DNA from: Dryas octopetala
Taxonomy: Eukaryota; Streptophyta; Magnoliopsida; Rosales; Rosaceae
Assembly: GCA_963921425.1 (NCBI GenBank)
Contig: OY992839.1
Coordinates: 18,646,910 to 18,710,909, forward strand
Direction of reading: 5' to 3'
Length of the DNA stretch: 64,000 nucleotides
Below are positions 1 to 12,577 of this stretch, in pieces (the first letter of the stretch is position 1; every line of letters starts with the position of its first letter). The translations under genes were made by a program, and so were the position numbers. The notes below the pieces were generated by a model. The model saw only the letters and a program-made list of their open reading frames with translations, did not search any database and was not told the DNA's origin.

Positions 1-621
1 CATTTTGGTTGTGTTTTCTTCAGTTATAATTGAAGGATGAGTTATATTTCATCATTTCTTAGTCCTAGGAACCAATTTGGAGTATTAGAATTAAAGAGAA
101 TTGAAGTTTGGTAAAGTTTGACAAATCTGAAAATTTTCTAGGAAAAATTGGTAGTTTTGGGTACCCTACTTTGGGGCCAATTATCTTGAGTTTTAGAACT
201 CCGATTTGAATGATCTTTATATGGTTGTAAAGAGATGTATAGCTTTAAAACAAGTATGTGTTTGCTGAATTTGGTTGAGATTTTATAGGGTAAAAGCGGC
301 ATAAATTTGAAAAAACAAATTTGGACCTTTATTGATCAAGTAGAACAATTAGTGGACTAAAACAAAACTTAAAAAAGATCGTGGACTAAAATTGAACTAG
401 GTATAAAATAAGTGGATCAAATCTGTAATTTTCTCTAGCTTTTAAAATGTTGAAAAACTTACAACTGACGTTAAGGGTTGAATACTTCCTTTTTGAGAGA
501 ATAACTCAGCACCTTTACTCAAACTATATATATATTGACTATGTTCGAAAAGCCAAGAGAACTGCAAAAGTGGAACCATATTATGACCAACATCTTTCTA
601 ACAGGTATCATTTTCCTCTAG
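1..621 (+). other. Intron sequence upstream of the first visible kinase exon
   Basis: This AT-rich stretch runs up to a pyrimidine tract and AG at 620-621, which I read as the acceptor of the first kinase exon in the window. I see no exon in it that would encode the preceding part of the ACT domain, so the upstream exons should lie before position 1. A short ORF at 447-641 overlaps the exon in another reading frame and looks fortuitous. Confidence 0.6.
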
Positions 622-2646
622 CTTTCTGCTTTGCTTTCTGATATAGGACTTAACATCCGTGAAGCACATGTCTTCTCAACGACTGATAACTACTCCTTAG
701 ATGTATTTGTGGTGGATGGATGGCCTGCTGAGGTACTTTTTTACTGTATAATGTGTTCATCATCATTCAATATGTCCTTTCTACTCTCAGGGTTTGTATC
801 TTGAAATTTTTGCATATTATTATTTTATTCATTTTAAATTGCTATTACAATTGAGAAAGGTCTAATGAATGAAGCATGTACTCCTATAGTTGGCATTCCT
901 TAAGTTGTTGTTGCTGCTGCCAATTCCACTTTTTGTTGTGCTGCAGTTATTCTTTGATGTTTTATAAGCTATTGTTGTGTTGTCTTTTTATTTGCAAGCA
1001 TGGGAAACACTTTTTAGTCAGTGTTTATTTCTATGCTTGAAGCTGCATTTCCAACATGATGTTGGCTTTATGATAGAGTTATTGCATCTGATGTATCCAC
1101 CAATATTTGTGTTATAAATATTGAGTTTTTTCAAATCGGTTAATTTAAACAAACTGCAGTTTATCCAAGGAAAATGTCTTCCTAATATATTAAGGGGCAT
1201 TGCGATTATATTTCTTTTATGACAGGGATCTGTGCTGAGTCCGAATGTTGCTGACTTTGCAATGTTGTGGTCAGGATACAGATGGTTTATATGAAGCTAT
1301 GGATAAAGCAGTTGCTAGAAGTGAGGTAAACTGCGTCACATTGTAAAACTATTGAATACTGTTTGGTTTCTTGTATAGGTGTTTCAAGTATCCTTAGAAG
1401 GATTTTGCACTGAAGAAAGTGTTTCATCTTAGAGGAGTGAAAGTATTGTTTTTTACTGTTGTACATTCCCTAGCACTACAATTTTCTTTCACGATACCTA
1501 TTAAATATTCCTAAAAAGCTAATATCCTCTTTAGTAACTATTTTCTCCATGCCTTTTGGTTATCGGTCCTCTTTCTTAAATGTTATCCTTGTAAATTTTT
1601 GGAGTATATCCATAGGAATGAGTGTATATTGAGTGTCAGATGTTTGTCCTAACTCCTAAGTAGTGCATTTTTCAAATTCAAATTAGCTGATGAAATTATC
1701 TCAACATAGTAATGTGTTTGATGAAGATTTTCGAGCAGGCTATAAAACACTTTGATATGTTACTTGAGATAATTTTATCAGCTAATTTTAATTTCTAAAA
1801 TGCAGTACTTAGGAGTTCTGTTTTGTTTTTTTTTTTACCATGGTTTATAGTATGGAGTTTTATCCTTACAATAGTTTCTTTTGGGGCTGTTAAAGATACT
1901 TGTATCTGCCTGCTTTTGATGGAAACATGTTGTTTTAAGGCACTTAGGCCCTTGTTCAGTCTGTAATAATCTATTATGTTGAAGCAACATCTTCTCCCAA
2001 TTCGTAAATTTTTGTCTTTTCAACTGCAGCTATTAAGGGATATTTATAAACAAAAGAAAGAAAGAAAAAATCCACTTTTGAGGTATAATGACTGTGTACG
2101 TTATCTTGGTCTGGGCCTGATGCATCAGATGAAAAGCTTACTGTCATTAATGATTAATGACCTAGTTATTTAGTGAGTTCTGTTAGTAGTGAGTTGTAAT
2201 ATGATGAATTAGGGCATATGGTCCTTGGTTTTCTGCATCTAAAATTCTCTCTTTTTCTGCATTACTTAGGGATAAGGGTTGTGTATATGTTGTCTTGGTC
2301 TGCGCTTGATGCTTCAGATGACAAACATGCTCTATGATTTTTGGCTTAGCCATGCACTGAGTTCCCTGAGTAGAGAAGTGTAATATGATGAGTTAAAAAA
2401 ATGTCCTTGGTTTTCTGCATCCCATGCTGTCTTTTCTGTTGCCCTTCACACTTTAATCGTGAACCCCAATTCTGTGTTCAGAACTGTGGTTCAGTTTAAT
2501 GTGATGATACCTTTTTCCACTGTCTTGTACTTGGATTTTCTAGGTGATCTTACACTAGACTATGGACTTCAAGGCTGTGAAATAAACTTTAATGTTTTGA
2601 TTGAATGCTCTACAGTTGCAGCCCTTTCCCTACCTTCCTCCTTCCT

Positions 2647-2719
<73 letters not shown>

Positions 2720-5700
2720 CATTCCTTTCTTAACTTTCTCTCTTTTGAGAAGAATTTACTTCATCATCTTTCCATACTCCTCCAGAATTTTCTTCTATGC
2801 TTCATGTTCATTTCATTATTGAAGTATATCCTGTTTTTGTTGTGAAATCAATCAGTTGTTATGTTTTTTTTTTTTGTAAATTATACACAACCCTCTTCAG
2901 TTTATTTATTTCTAAGAATATAGACACAGATTATGAAAATTCTGTTGTTCATGATATTATCTTATTGGAAAATGCTTTAGAACCAACTCTTTTCCCAAGT
3001 CTCTCAAATGAGGTGGGACCCATGTAGGACCTACCCCATGTGAGAGTTGGTTTGTCTGGTGGAAAAAGTTGGGTTCCATAGCATCTTCCTATCCTAATAC
3101 ATTAGACCCAGTCATAGGAGCCTTGATGGAGCCATTCTGTGCTTTAACATTTCCTATCTCTATCTAAAACTAGAATCATGTCTGTTCCTGTGTTTAGCAC
3201 TTCATTCGGATGGATTTTCTGACTCCATTAGAGTACATTAAATAGGTATTCTGTGTAATCTTCTTCTGTTTGTTTAAGTTGACAACAGAAGACCAATGCA
3301 ACATTAATGTATATATCTTTTGTTTGATAATCTAGGGTTCATGGTCTAGATCTACAAATTCTAATTCAGCAGTGGAGAAAGCATTAGCAGCACAAGCAAA
3401 ACCTGGAGACTGGGAAATAGACAGAAGATTATTGAAGAGAGGAGAAAGAATTGCATCTGGATCATGTGGAGATTTGTAAGTTAGGTTAAGCTGGCAATCA
3501 ATTATTTTTTTAAGGTCCTCTATGTTGCTCAACTTTCTATTTCTGTTCATCCTAAGGTACCATGGAATTTTTCTTGGTCAAGATGTTGCTGTTAAGATTC
3601 TGAGATCTGAGCATTTGAATGATGCTCTAGAGGATGAGTTTGCTCAAGAAGTGGCAATTCTAAGGTGAATAATTTTCCAGCTTTGGTTGTTATTCTGATA
3701 TACCCTGTTAGGAAATTCACATGAAATCACTCTTATAAGATTTGTTGTGATATTTTTTCACTTCTAAATTTTGAAATATTTTCCTATTATTTTCCAAAAC
3801 CCTCCTGGTGAATTTATATTATAATGGAAAGAGAGTAAACATTTTTGAAAGTCGCTCTCCCAATTCTGGCAAAAAGTTTGTGGTTCAAGTGGAAAAGGGG
3901 TTGGAAGGGATTTCAGAGGGTTGTGGTTCAGTTCTTACCAATCAATAAAAAATTGAAGTCCTGGAAGTAGGTTCCTGGCTGATTTGGCTGCATTTTCAAG
4001 CCCAAAGAAATCATGTTTTTTGCAAACTCTATTTTTTAGCCTATGTATCTACGTAGTGACTGATGATATCATTCCCCATTGAATTGGCGCGTCATGTTCA
4101 CACCTATTAATTAATATTGTTTGTTAAACACCAATTAGTGGATGAAGACAAACCTCCATGCATGTTCTCAAGTTACTTTGATTTACTTTCCTTTACATGA
4201 ACCTACACGCCCAGCACATATTGTTTTTGTAGGGCATAAAGTTGTTCATTGCAAAGTAAATGACATGTGACGCGAAAGATGCCAAATCCTTTGACAGATA
4301 CTTGTATAAGACCATATATGAGAAGAGAAACCCAATCATAATAAAAGACATGAATATATAGCACCAATTTTAATAGCCTAATTGAAGCCTTAAAAGTAGG
4401 TGATTTTTACCATCTCTAGTTTTATATTTTGCATGGTGTGCTAAACTGTGGACAAATACAATTCCCATATTCTCTGGGTGTTTTTTCCCCTTTCTACACC
4501 CCTGTAAACAATTTCACACTATAATCGATTATAGAGTTTGCAAAGGCTTTCTTGGTTTGAGGATAATATTTCCCTTACAACATAAGTAAATCTGAATAGT
4601 AAATTTCCTAAAATCACCTTACAAATGGAATGACCAAGTTGTGATAGTTCCCTACAAATATTAAATAGACATCCTTTTGTGCCCAACATTCAGTATCTTA
4701 CTTTAAAATATCCTCTTTTTTTCGTTGGCACATCATGCGGAAACATCTGACAAAATGCACATGCTTTTTACTCTGCATATCATTTTTTTTTCACCTTGAT
4801 CCCCAATAAGTCATGCATCTATTATGGATCTTCTGAGTACAAATGTCTTGTACTACATGCTAATGAGGATTTGTTGACAGCGGAGTCAATAACCAAAATC
4901 AGCTCAGATACAATTTGTTGGGGCAGCAGAGGTGCCTTCGCACCAAGATCCATGGGACAAAACCCTATTACCCTCTTTGTGTTTGCAACTCCTTACACTT
5001 CATCTATATCTCTTAGTCTAATGTAGGGAGACCACATAAATTTCCGGAGTTATTAAAATCATTTGCCTGTTGGACAATGAAATAAGTTCCTTTGGGTCCT
5101 TGTAAGATCTGATCTGAAAGCACAGTGACCAGGCCAAAGTAAAAAATTTGAGACAGATACGACCTGATTTATGTGGAAGTTTTCCGTCTTTGGACAGTAA
5201 TTTTTTGCCTATCCAGTGAATTAAGATATATCATATAGGTAAGGTACTTTGGAAGCCCAGCTGAGAGTGTAAATATATATAAATATACCTGGACTTTAGA
5301 AGCAACAGGTTGGGAAACCAAGGGAATTTTGGGTTTTCTGCAGTTAAGAGGGTAGTAAATATACCTGGCCGAATAACAAAGAGGGTGGGGTCTTTGTTTT
5401 GGTGAGGTTTTGGAAGAATATCCCAAGTGTACTAACAGCATTATACCAAAAAGCTTGTTTTATTGAGTCATCCAGCAAATCACTTGTAATGCTACTAGTC
5501 TTGCATTTTTTACAAATTGGAGCTATTACTATTTTCCAAACCTATAGTGCCAATTAATAATCCAGAGAGTTAATTATAATGCTTCCAGTCCATGACTGCA
5601 TTTCACACGTCTTGTCAGTTATAATCTTGAAATCAATAATAATGTATTATTCATAAAGTAATTATAGTGTTGTGGTCCCTGTAAATCTATATTTTATGCC

Positions 5701-7240
5701 CAGAATTGTTTTAAAATGCTTCTAGTTTGTCATAGTCTGTTATTCTATTTTAGGTTTAGCTATGAAGTCAGTTTAATGTAAATGTCAAAATAATGTTTAT
5801 TATTCATTCTTAATATACTGATATATATTCCTCTTCTGATTGCAGAGAGGTACATCATAAAAATGTTGTGCGTTTTATCGGTGCATGTACAAAATCTCCA
5901 CATTTGTGCATAGTGACAGGTATGGAATCCTCCAATTGGTTTCCCCCACCTTTTACATCATATTTTTAAGTTAACTCACAGTTAGCTCCTTTCACTTGTT
6001 TTTTTTTTTTTTTTTAAATCATGTAGAACAAAAAGCCACTTCAGTAAGAATGTAACGAGCTTAGCAGTCCATTTAAGGGAGTATAAACTAATAAATTCTA
6101 AATCTGAAGAGAGGTTGGGGAATTTCACACCCCCTTGCTCTCCCCCCCCCCCCCCCCCCCCCCCTCTCTTCTCCCTTCTCCAATTGCGAATGCAAAAAGG
6201 TTCAGTGGGTGACTTTAGGTCTGCAATATTGTTATCTTCTTTTGAGAAAGTTGGTCCAATTATCAAGTTGAAAATTGGTCGTTCATTACCAGATTAAGTT
6301 AGAATGGTACCAAGGCTGGGGATTCTGTTGGGTTATTTGGAGTAGAAGATTTTCCAACTTCGTTAACTCTGCTTGTTTGAAGTGATTCCCGCTGTACGCC
6401 TAATCACACTGAAACTTATATTTCTTATGTGAATAAACCTATGTTTTAGGAGTTGTCTGATATTTCCAGACTACGTGTTCTAAGTTATTGACTCTTTGCT
6501 TCAAACTATTGAAACTTTTTAAAACTCCACACATTCTTACTTTCCATTTTCCAATCTTCTGTTCGTTCTTTTTTTCTTTTTTATGAAATTATGGAAATTC
6601 ATTTATTGTTACTGGTTTTTTCTTGCAGAGTATATGCCCGGTGGAAGCCTCTATGATTATTTGCACAAGAATCGTAATGTCTTGAAGCTCTCAGAACTGC
6701 TAAAGTTTGCAATTGATGTCTGTAAAGGAATGGAGTATTTGCATCATAGTGACATAATTCATAGGGATCTGAAGACAGCAAATCTGCTAATGGACATGAA
6801 CAATGTAAGAATTAAAGGTTATTGTTTTGCTTGATTTGTAGCTTCTCTTTACACATAAATGCACAATGGTTAAAGTTTTTCTGATAAGCAAATAGTTTTG
6901 ATTGTCTTGGTGTTTGGCAAGGTGTTAAATTTCGATTTCGATTTTTTGGGGTGTTGAAATCGAAACCCATATTTGTTAAATTTTCGGGATAATTTCATCA
7001 AAATTGTTGTAATTATCGAAATTTCGCCGAAATCCTCGAAATTTCGGCGAAATTTTCAGCGGTGAGATCTGGTTTTGGGTTTTGGAAGGCTGGGTTTTTG
7101 GAGAAAAATGGAGCGGTGGCAGGGGGCGGCAGGGGGGAGATCGAGGGAGAAAGAGGGGGTGGTGGCAGGGCGGCGGCAGGGAGAAAGAGGTGACAGCAGG
7201 GGGGCGACGGGACGAGGGCAGGGGGGCGACGGCAGGGGGA

Positions 7241-7291
<51 letters not shown>

Positions 7292-10200
7292 AAGAAGAAC
7301 TGAAGAAGAAAAAACAATGGATCTGCTAGAGCCTCGGGGGAAAAGAAAGAAAAGGAAAGGAAGGAAAGAAAAAGAAGAAAAAAAAAAAGAAAAAAAAAAA
7401 AGAAAAGGAAGGAAAGAGAAAGAAGAAAAGAAAAAAAAGGAAAAAAAAATTAAAAAGTTTAGGATTGATTGGGGTTTAGGGTCTTTGAGCAATTGTAAAG
7501 AAAAAAAATCGTATGGGGTTTCGTTTGGCCGTTTTGGAGTTTCGTTTAGTTGTTTTTAAACTCTAATATATTTTTATATAAAAAATAATTTAAAATACAC
7601 TAAAGGGTCTAAACCCTAATATCATATATTATATCCTAAACAATATAGAATATAGATTATAAAATATATAGGGTTTAGTGTACATATTATAGAGTATAGA
7701 TAATATACTAATTTCATTTATTCATTATACTAATTTCATTTAACAGTATTTGTCTCCAACGTGCATTATATTTATCTTATATTACATGAAACCTACTATA
7801 TAATTTGGTTTCTTTAATATTTTTTATCAATTGAGTAGATAATATGATAAATAAACATATGGTAAAGTTTCATTTAAAATTTTCGTATTTTGATTGCAAT
7901 TTCTGTCATTTCCGTTTAAATTTTTATCGAAATTTAAAAATCTTCGAAATTTCTGTCGAAATTTTCTCAAAACCCGAAATTTTATTCCTTGGTTTTTGGC
8001 AAATGGTAGCAGCTTAACTTGTAAACCAGAACCATAGTGTTTTGAAGAATTGGTTTTCCCATGTACGAATTCTTAGCAATGCTATAATGCTCCTAGTACT
8101 TACACTGATTTAAAAGTCACTTATATAATAATCTAGTGCTCTGAATACAGTGGGTGGTCCTTTGATTTCCCTCTCCCCATGTTACTCTTAGCAAATTAAA
8201 GAAGAAAAAAAAAAGAGAAAAGAAAGAAATATCCAAATAGTTTGGGACATACAATATCAGATAGGAGCAGGTGTTAGAGAGTATTTAGGTAGGGTTTTAC
8301 ACTTTTAGATGTTGTGCTGTGGATATTGGCATGTTTTTTAGTCTTCTGTATTGCTTCATTACCTCTTATTCAGTCATATCAATGTATGGCCTTCTGACTT
8401 TCTCCTCCCATCCTTAGAGAGGGAAAAAAACTCTAGGGCTTTGAATTAGTAAAGGGGCTAAGTAATCATTATATTTTCACCTTTTCATTTTTGCATTACC
8501 ATATCAGATAGGACTTTGGAGTTGGTGTTAGAAGTGGTATTTAAGTAGGGTTTTACACCTTTAAAAGTCCCCTTGGCTCTCGGGAGTGCGGTGACTGTGT
8601 TAGTCTTCTGTTTCCTTCATAAGATCTTCTGTTTCCTTCTGACTTCCTCCTCCCCATCCTTAGGAAGGACAAAAAACATACTCTAGGGTTTGAATTACTT
8701 AAGGGGCTAAGAAATCATTGTATTTTTGTCTTTTCAGTTTTGCATTTCAGCTTTTGGTACTTAGAAGGAATAAGAAATCATTCTAAGCATAAATAGTTGA
8801 AATCTCTGCTCTAATATCCTAGCAGTTTTGTCATTCAGTATAGAAAGAGAAAAACTGTGCTTTAACAGTTGAAATCATTTTCTAAATTTCTTGCCTTTAG
8901 GTTGTAAAGGTGGCAGATTTTGGCGTTGCTCGGTTCCAAAATCAAGGGGGAGTAATGACAGCAGAGACCGGAACGTACAGATGGATGGCACCGGAGGTCT
9001 GTTTCTGCCGGTTTATTTTCTCTTCTTTCTGTTTTTTTTTTTTTTTCCAGATTTTAATCCATAGGACATCAGGGCTTTTATGTAAGCTCCTGACAGTATC
9101 TTCTTGAAAATTCTGATTGTCAACTCCTAAATCATTGACTTGGTTGAAAACAACTCCATCCCCATTTTTTAATTTATTTCCTAAATGAATTCTGTGTTGT
9201 GATTTGCAGATAATTAGTTCATCATTAATGATTACCAGCTACCAGCCATTCTTTACCTCCTTTGGTTTTTTAAGCAAGTTACTTGTGGTTATAATTTTTC
9301 CATTTTTTCATCTCATGTGCGTATTTTGGTCTTCTCATATTCTACAAGCATCCTGTTCTATTATCATGCCTCCGGATACAATGAAATTTTATGATTAAAC
9401 CTTTTAGGTCTTGGGATGGTAACATGCTGTTTTTTTTTTTTTTTTCTCATTACATTGTACTCTTAGTGCTTCATTAATTTAGCTAATGCAACATAGTTCC
9501 ACAACTTGATTTACTTTTTCCTTGACATAATTTTGTGCCAAAATAAATAGAAACTCTAATATTTATGATTCAAGATTTTATAAATCCATTATATACAACA
9601 AAATCTGGATAATTTACATTCTTATTTCAACTTATTGCTTTGTTACATTTTGCAAGGTTATCAACCATCAACCATATGATCAGAAAGCAGATGTGTTCAG
9701 TTTTTCTATTGTACTTTGGGAGCTAGTGACAGCCAAAGTATGACCTAAAGTTACACAAAAGCTCTACATATTTTTCTCTGTGTGTGTGTGTGTGTGCGTG
9801 TGTGAGAGAGAGAGAGAGAGGGAGGATATGGGAGTTATGGGAAAAAATTTCTTACTCGTGTGTGTTTTGTATTGCAGGTTCCATATGATACCATGACTCC
9901 GTTGCAAGCTGCCTTAGGAGTTAGACAGGTTTATGGTTTTTTCATATATGTATATATATTTGTTTGTTCGTGTGTGTGTGTGCGCATGCACACATATTTT
10001 GAGACATGGCATGAATGTTGACTCTGCATTCTTTCAGTTTTGAATATCTGACTATGAACTTATGAACCTTGAATTGAATAAGGTTATGTAGAAACGTAGT
10101 ACATGGTTATCCTTTCCTTTTTGTTTTTCCTCCATCTTAATTTTTTGATATGCTATGCTATGCTTAGTGGACTCATGAATTGAATAAGTTGCAATTAAGT

Positions 10201-10992
10201 GTCTCAATTCTCACTGTCTGGGGCTTAAATCCTGCATGGGCTCTATAAAGAAATGCCCATATCGTGTTTGCTGCTTCAGAAATCTTTTTAATCCTTTGCT
10301 TACGGCTCTGGAAATTCAATTTTAATTCTGAATATTGTTCTGCAGTGTTTTTGTCCTGTTGTTGGCCATGCATGCATATTACAGATATCATAGGTTCTGA
10401 ACCCTAGGGTCTGAATTTCCTCCTTTACAAACTTTACAAAATGTTATAAAACTTGTAACAGATTTTAGAAACATAAGAAAATTAGAAGAAAAACAAAAAA
10501 AAACAAGGAACTAAGAAACAGGGTAAGAATCAGAGTATGAAATTTCTGTTAATATTAGTTGTAAGTTTGTAACTTTTTGTAACTTATTTAGAGTAGGCAT
10601 ATGATAGTTTCTTTGAAAATCTTTGCAACGGTACATTACCAGGGTTGGGCTGTTGGCTCTACAAAATAGTTTATCTGAATTTATTTGTACCTAATATTGT
10701 TTGACATTCTATTTCCCAGGGACTGCGTCCGGAACTTCCTAATGATGCACACCCAAAACTGTTAGAATTAATGCAGAGATGTTGGGATGCAGTTCCTTCC
10801 AACCGGCCTTCCTTCTCTGAGATAATAGCTGAACTTGAAAATCTACTCGAAGAAGTCCAGGTAGTTCCTCCCTCTCTTCTTCCTCTCTCAGGTCTCATTG
10901 TCCTACATTCTAGTCCCACACTGAACTAAAATTAAATGAAACCTCAGGGAGTTTCGGAAGCTGCAAATGGCGCACTTGAGACACCGCTTTAA
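622..10992 (+). CDS. ACT-domain serine/threonine protein kinase, STY8/STY17/STY46-like (3' part, 11 exons)
   Basis: Plant Raf-like cytosolic kinase; Arabidopsis STY8/17/46 phosphorylate chloroplast transit peptides (family knowledge). Exons read from GT/AG sites and phase: 622-732, 1275-1325, 3336-3475, 3557-3664, 5846-5919, 6629-6804, 8901-8996, 9657-9737, 9878-9928, 10720-10860 and 10948-10992, the last ending in TAA. They total 1074 nt, or 357 residues, with no internal stop. Residues 1-37 are the end of an ACT domain ([20 protein letters not shown]). Residues 93-104 are the glycine-rich loop, K114 is the VAVK lysine, 206-210 is the HRDLK catalytic loop, 226-228 is DFG, and MAPE ends at 252. 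The N-terminal exons, including the start codon, lie outside the window. Introns are large and transposon-loaded, notably 6805-8900. All catalytic motifs are intact, so the gene is probably functional. Assignment to STY8, STY17 or STY46 individually is not possible here. Confidence 0.93.
1651..1817. mobile_element. Small foldback/MITE-like element in a kinase intron
   Basis: Two arms of about 54 bp (1651-1705 and 1762-1817) are imperfect inverted copies. Outer ends read AACTCCTAAGTAGTGCATTT on the left and its complement on the right. The loop is about 57 bp. I see no coding potential or clear target duplication. It lies in the intron between kinase exons 1275-1325 and 3336-3475. Confidence 0.6.
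2085..2430. repeat. Diverged tandem duplication (about 188-bp unit) in a kinase intron
   Basis: The segment starting near 2092 (TATCTTGGTCTGGGCCTGAT) recurs near 2279 as a diverged copy. Both are followed by TAATATGATGA and CCTTGGTTTTCTGCATC in the same order. The offset is about 188 bp. Confidence 0.65.
2649..2716. repeat. (TC)n microsatellite in a kinase intron
   Basis: An uninterrupted TC dinucleotide run of about 68 bp. The translated Ser-Leu repeats across it are an artefact of the microsatellite. Confidence 0.97.
6142..6164. repeat. Poly(C) tract in a kinase intron
   Basis: A run of 23 C residues in the intron between exons 5846-5919 and 6629-6804. Long C runs are uncommon in AT-rich plant introns, and the exact length may be uncertain from sequencing. 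Confidence 0.9.
6918..7991. mobile_element. Non-autonomous hAT-like element, copy A, in a kinase intron
   Basis: Left end CAAGGTGTTAAATTTCG and right end CGAAATTTTATTCCTTG are imperfect inverted repeats. The 8-bp flanks GTGTTTGG (6910-6917) and GTTTTTGG (7992-7999) differ at one base. A CAAGG terminus with 8-bp duplications fits the hAT superfamily. Near the left end are CGAAATTTCGGCGAAA-type subterminal repeats (about 7017-7056). These are followed by a GC-rich segment, a GA microsatellite and an A/G-rich block, then AT-rich DNA. No transposase is encoded. Copies B (11374-12569) and C (33146-34628) belong to the same family and are in inverted orientation relative to A. Confidence 0.75.
7245..7287. 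repeat. (GA)n microsatellite inside hAT-like copy A
   Basis: A pure GA run of about 43 bp next to the GC-rich insert of the element. It generates long Arg-Glu or Ser-Leu ORFs on both strands that should not be annotated. Confidence 0.95.
8253..8743. repeat. Tandem duplication (about 245-bp unit) in a kinase intron
   Basis: Two diverged units, about 8253-8501 and 8504-8743, share ordered landmarks: ATATCAGATAGGA, then TAGGGTTTTACAC, TTAGTCTTCTGT, CTTCTGACTT, CCCATCCTTAG, and AAGGGGCTAAG before AATCAT. The second unit carries an extra segment around 8575-8600. The duplication ends about 160 bp before the exon at 8901. Confidence 0.75.
9779..9822. repeat. Compound (TG)n-(GA)n microsatellite in a kinase intron
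   Basis: An alternating TG run passes directly into a GA run, about 55 bp before the exon at 9878. The polypyrimidine tract and AG of that exon are separate from it. Confidence 0.9.
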
Positions 10993-11373
10993 GATTATGT
11001 GCATCTTAGGAAATTTCTGAAATCGCCAACTTCTCTTTTTGTGACATTCCAACTGGCTCATTTTTAGGCGTTTGGGATTTGGATTAGGATTTTTCAGATA
11101 AATATAGAGGTATATTGTACAACCGAGGGAAAGAAAGAGAAAAATACAGAGACTGCCTAACACAATATCAAGTAGTGCATGATATAATCTATATCGCGGT
11201 CTGTTGTAAAACTCATCTTTGAGCAAACACCCTGTTGTATGTCATTGTAAAATATTATTTGCTCGAGTAATGAGATGTATACTTTCCACTTGATATATCT
11301 ATACCTATACATGAAAAAATAGTTGACAGTTGATTTGGGGTTATTAGACTTATTTTTGTATGGTACATGTAGG

Positions 11374-12569
11374 CAACAAATTACATTTCGGATTTCGAGA
11401 AAATTTCAATAGAAATTTTGAAGATTTTTTAATTTTGACAAAAATTAGACAGAAATTGTTATTAAAATACGGACATTTTTAATAAAACTTTATCATATAT
11501 TTATTTAATATATTATTTATTAAATTGATAAAAAACATTAAAGAAATCAAATTATATAGTAAGTTTCATATGATATAAGGTGAATATAATGCACGTTGGA
11601 GCAAATACTGTTAAATAAAATTAGTATAAAGAATAAATAAAATTAGTATATTTTTTATACTGTATAATTTAATTATACGTTAAAATTTAAACCTTAATAT
11701 TCTATATATTTTATATATCGTAATACTTTTTATACTCTATAATCTATACATTAAATTTTATATATTTTATATTTTTTAGGATATTAGGATATTAGGTTTT
11801 AGGTCTTTTAAGATATTTTTAATTATTTTTTTATATAAAAATGTATTAGAGTTTATAATTTAAAATAACTAAACAAAATCCCAAATTTTTTTTTTCTTTC
11901 CAATTGCCCAAAGGCCCCAAACCCCCTCTCATTTTTTTTTTTTTTTCTTTCCTTACTTTTTTTCCCTGTGCCTTTCTTTTCAGTCCTTTCTCTTTTTTTT
12001 TTTTTTTAATCTTTCCTTCCTTTTTTTCCGTGTCTCTCATCCACCCAAGCTTTGTCTTCATTGAGCGTAACAATCCAAATTTTGGCTTATGGTAATTTTG
12101 TTACTTAAATTTTTCAAACTTGTTTTAAGGTTTGTTTAAAGGAATTAGAAATTTTCTTAAATTTATTTTAACTAACTTAGACCTTTAGTTATGGTTCTAA
12201 AACTTAGTTGTGTGTAAATGAATTTTAAAAAATGAAAATTCAAGAATTTGGCGATTATTATTTTTTTCATGATTAAATTATGAGAATAGGATTTTTCATA
12301 ATTTTTTTGAAAGCAATTTGACTATTTTGAGGTCATAGAAAATTAGTGCTCATCAATACGAGTTCGTAGAATTTTTCGGTGAATTATTTGGAGTCTCGAG
12401 CTATATTTTGGTGAATTTATGAAATTGGAGAAAATAGAAAAATTTCGATAAATTTTGATAAATACTTGTAAATTTCGCCGAAATTTTTGAAATTTCGGCG
12501 AAATCTTCACAAAAAATTGTTAAATATATGTTTCGATTTCCTAAAAAAGTAAAATATAATACCTTTCAT
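11374..12569. mobile_element. Non-autonomous hAT-like element, copy B (degenerate)
   Basis: This copy follows the kinase 3' end and shares landmarks with copies A and C. It has a T/C-rich block preceded by CAATTGCCCAAAGGCCCC, and AAATTTCGCCGAAAT-type subterminal repeats near the right end (about 12470-12510). The left terminus CAACAAATTACATTTCG matches the family repeat imperfectly. Flanks CATGTAGG (11366-11373) and CATGTGGG (12570-12577) differ at one base, so an 8-bp duplication is plausible. The termini are more decayed than in copies A and C, so this copy is probably older. No ORF of interest. Confidence 0.65.
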
Positions 12570-12577
12570 CATGTGGG

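Noticed and set aside
6976-7559. Overlapping Ser/Pro-, Phe- and Lys-rich ORFs on both strands
   Set aside because: They follow a GA microsatellite and an A/G-rich block within hAT-like copy A, and no frame has a recognisable domain.
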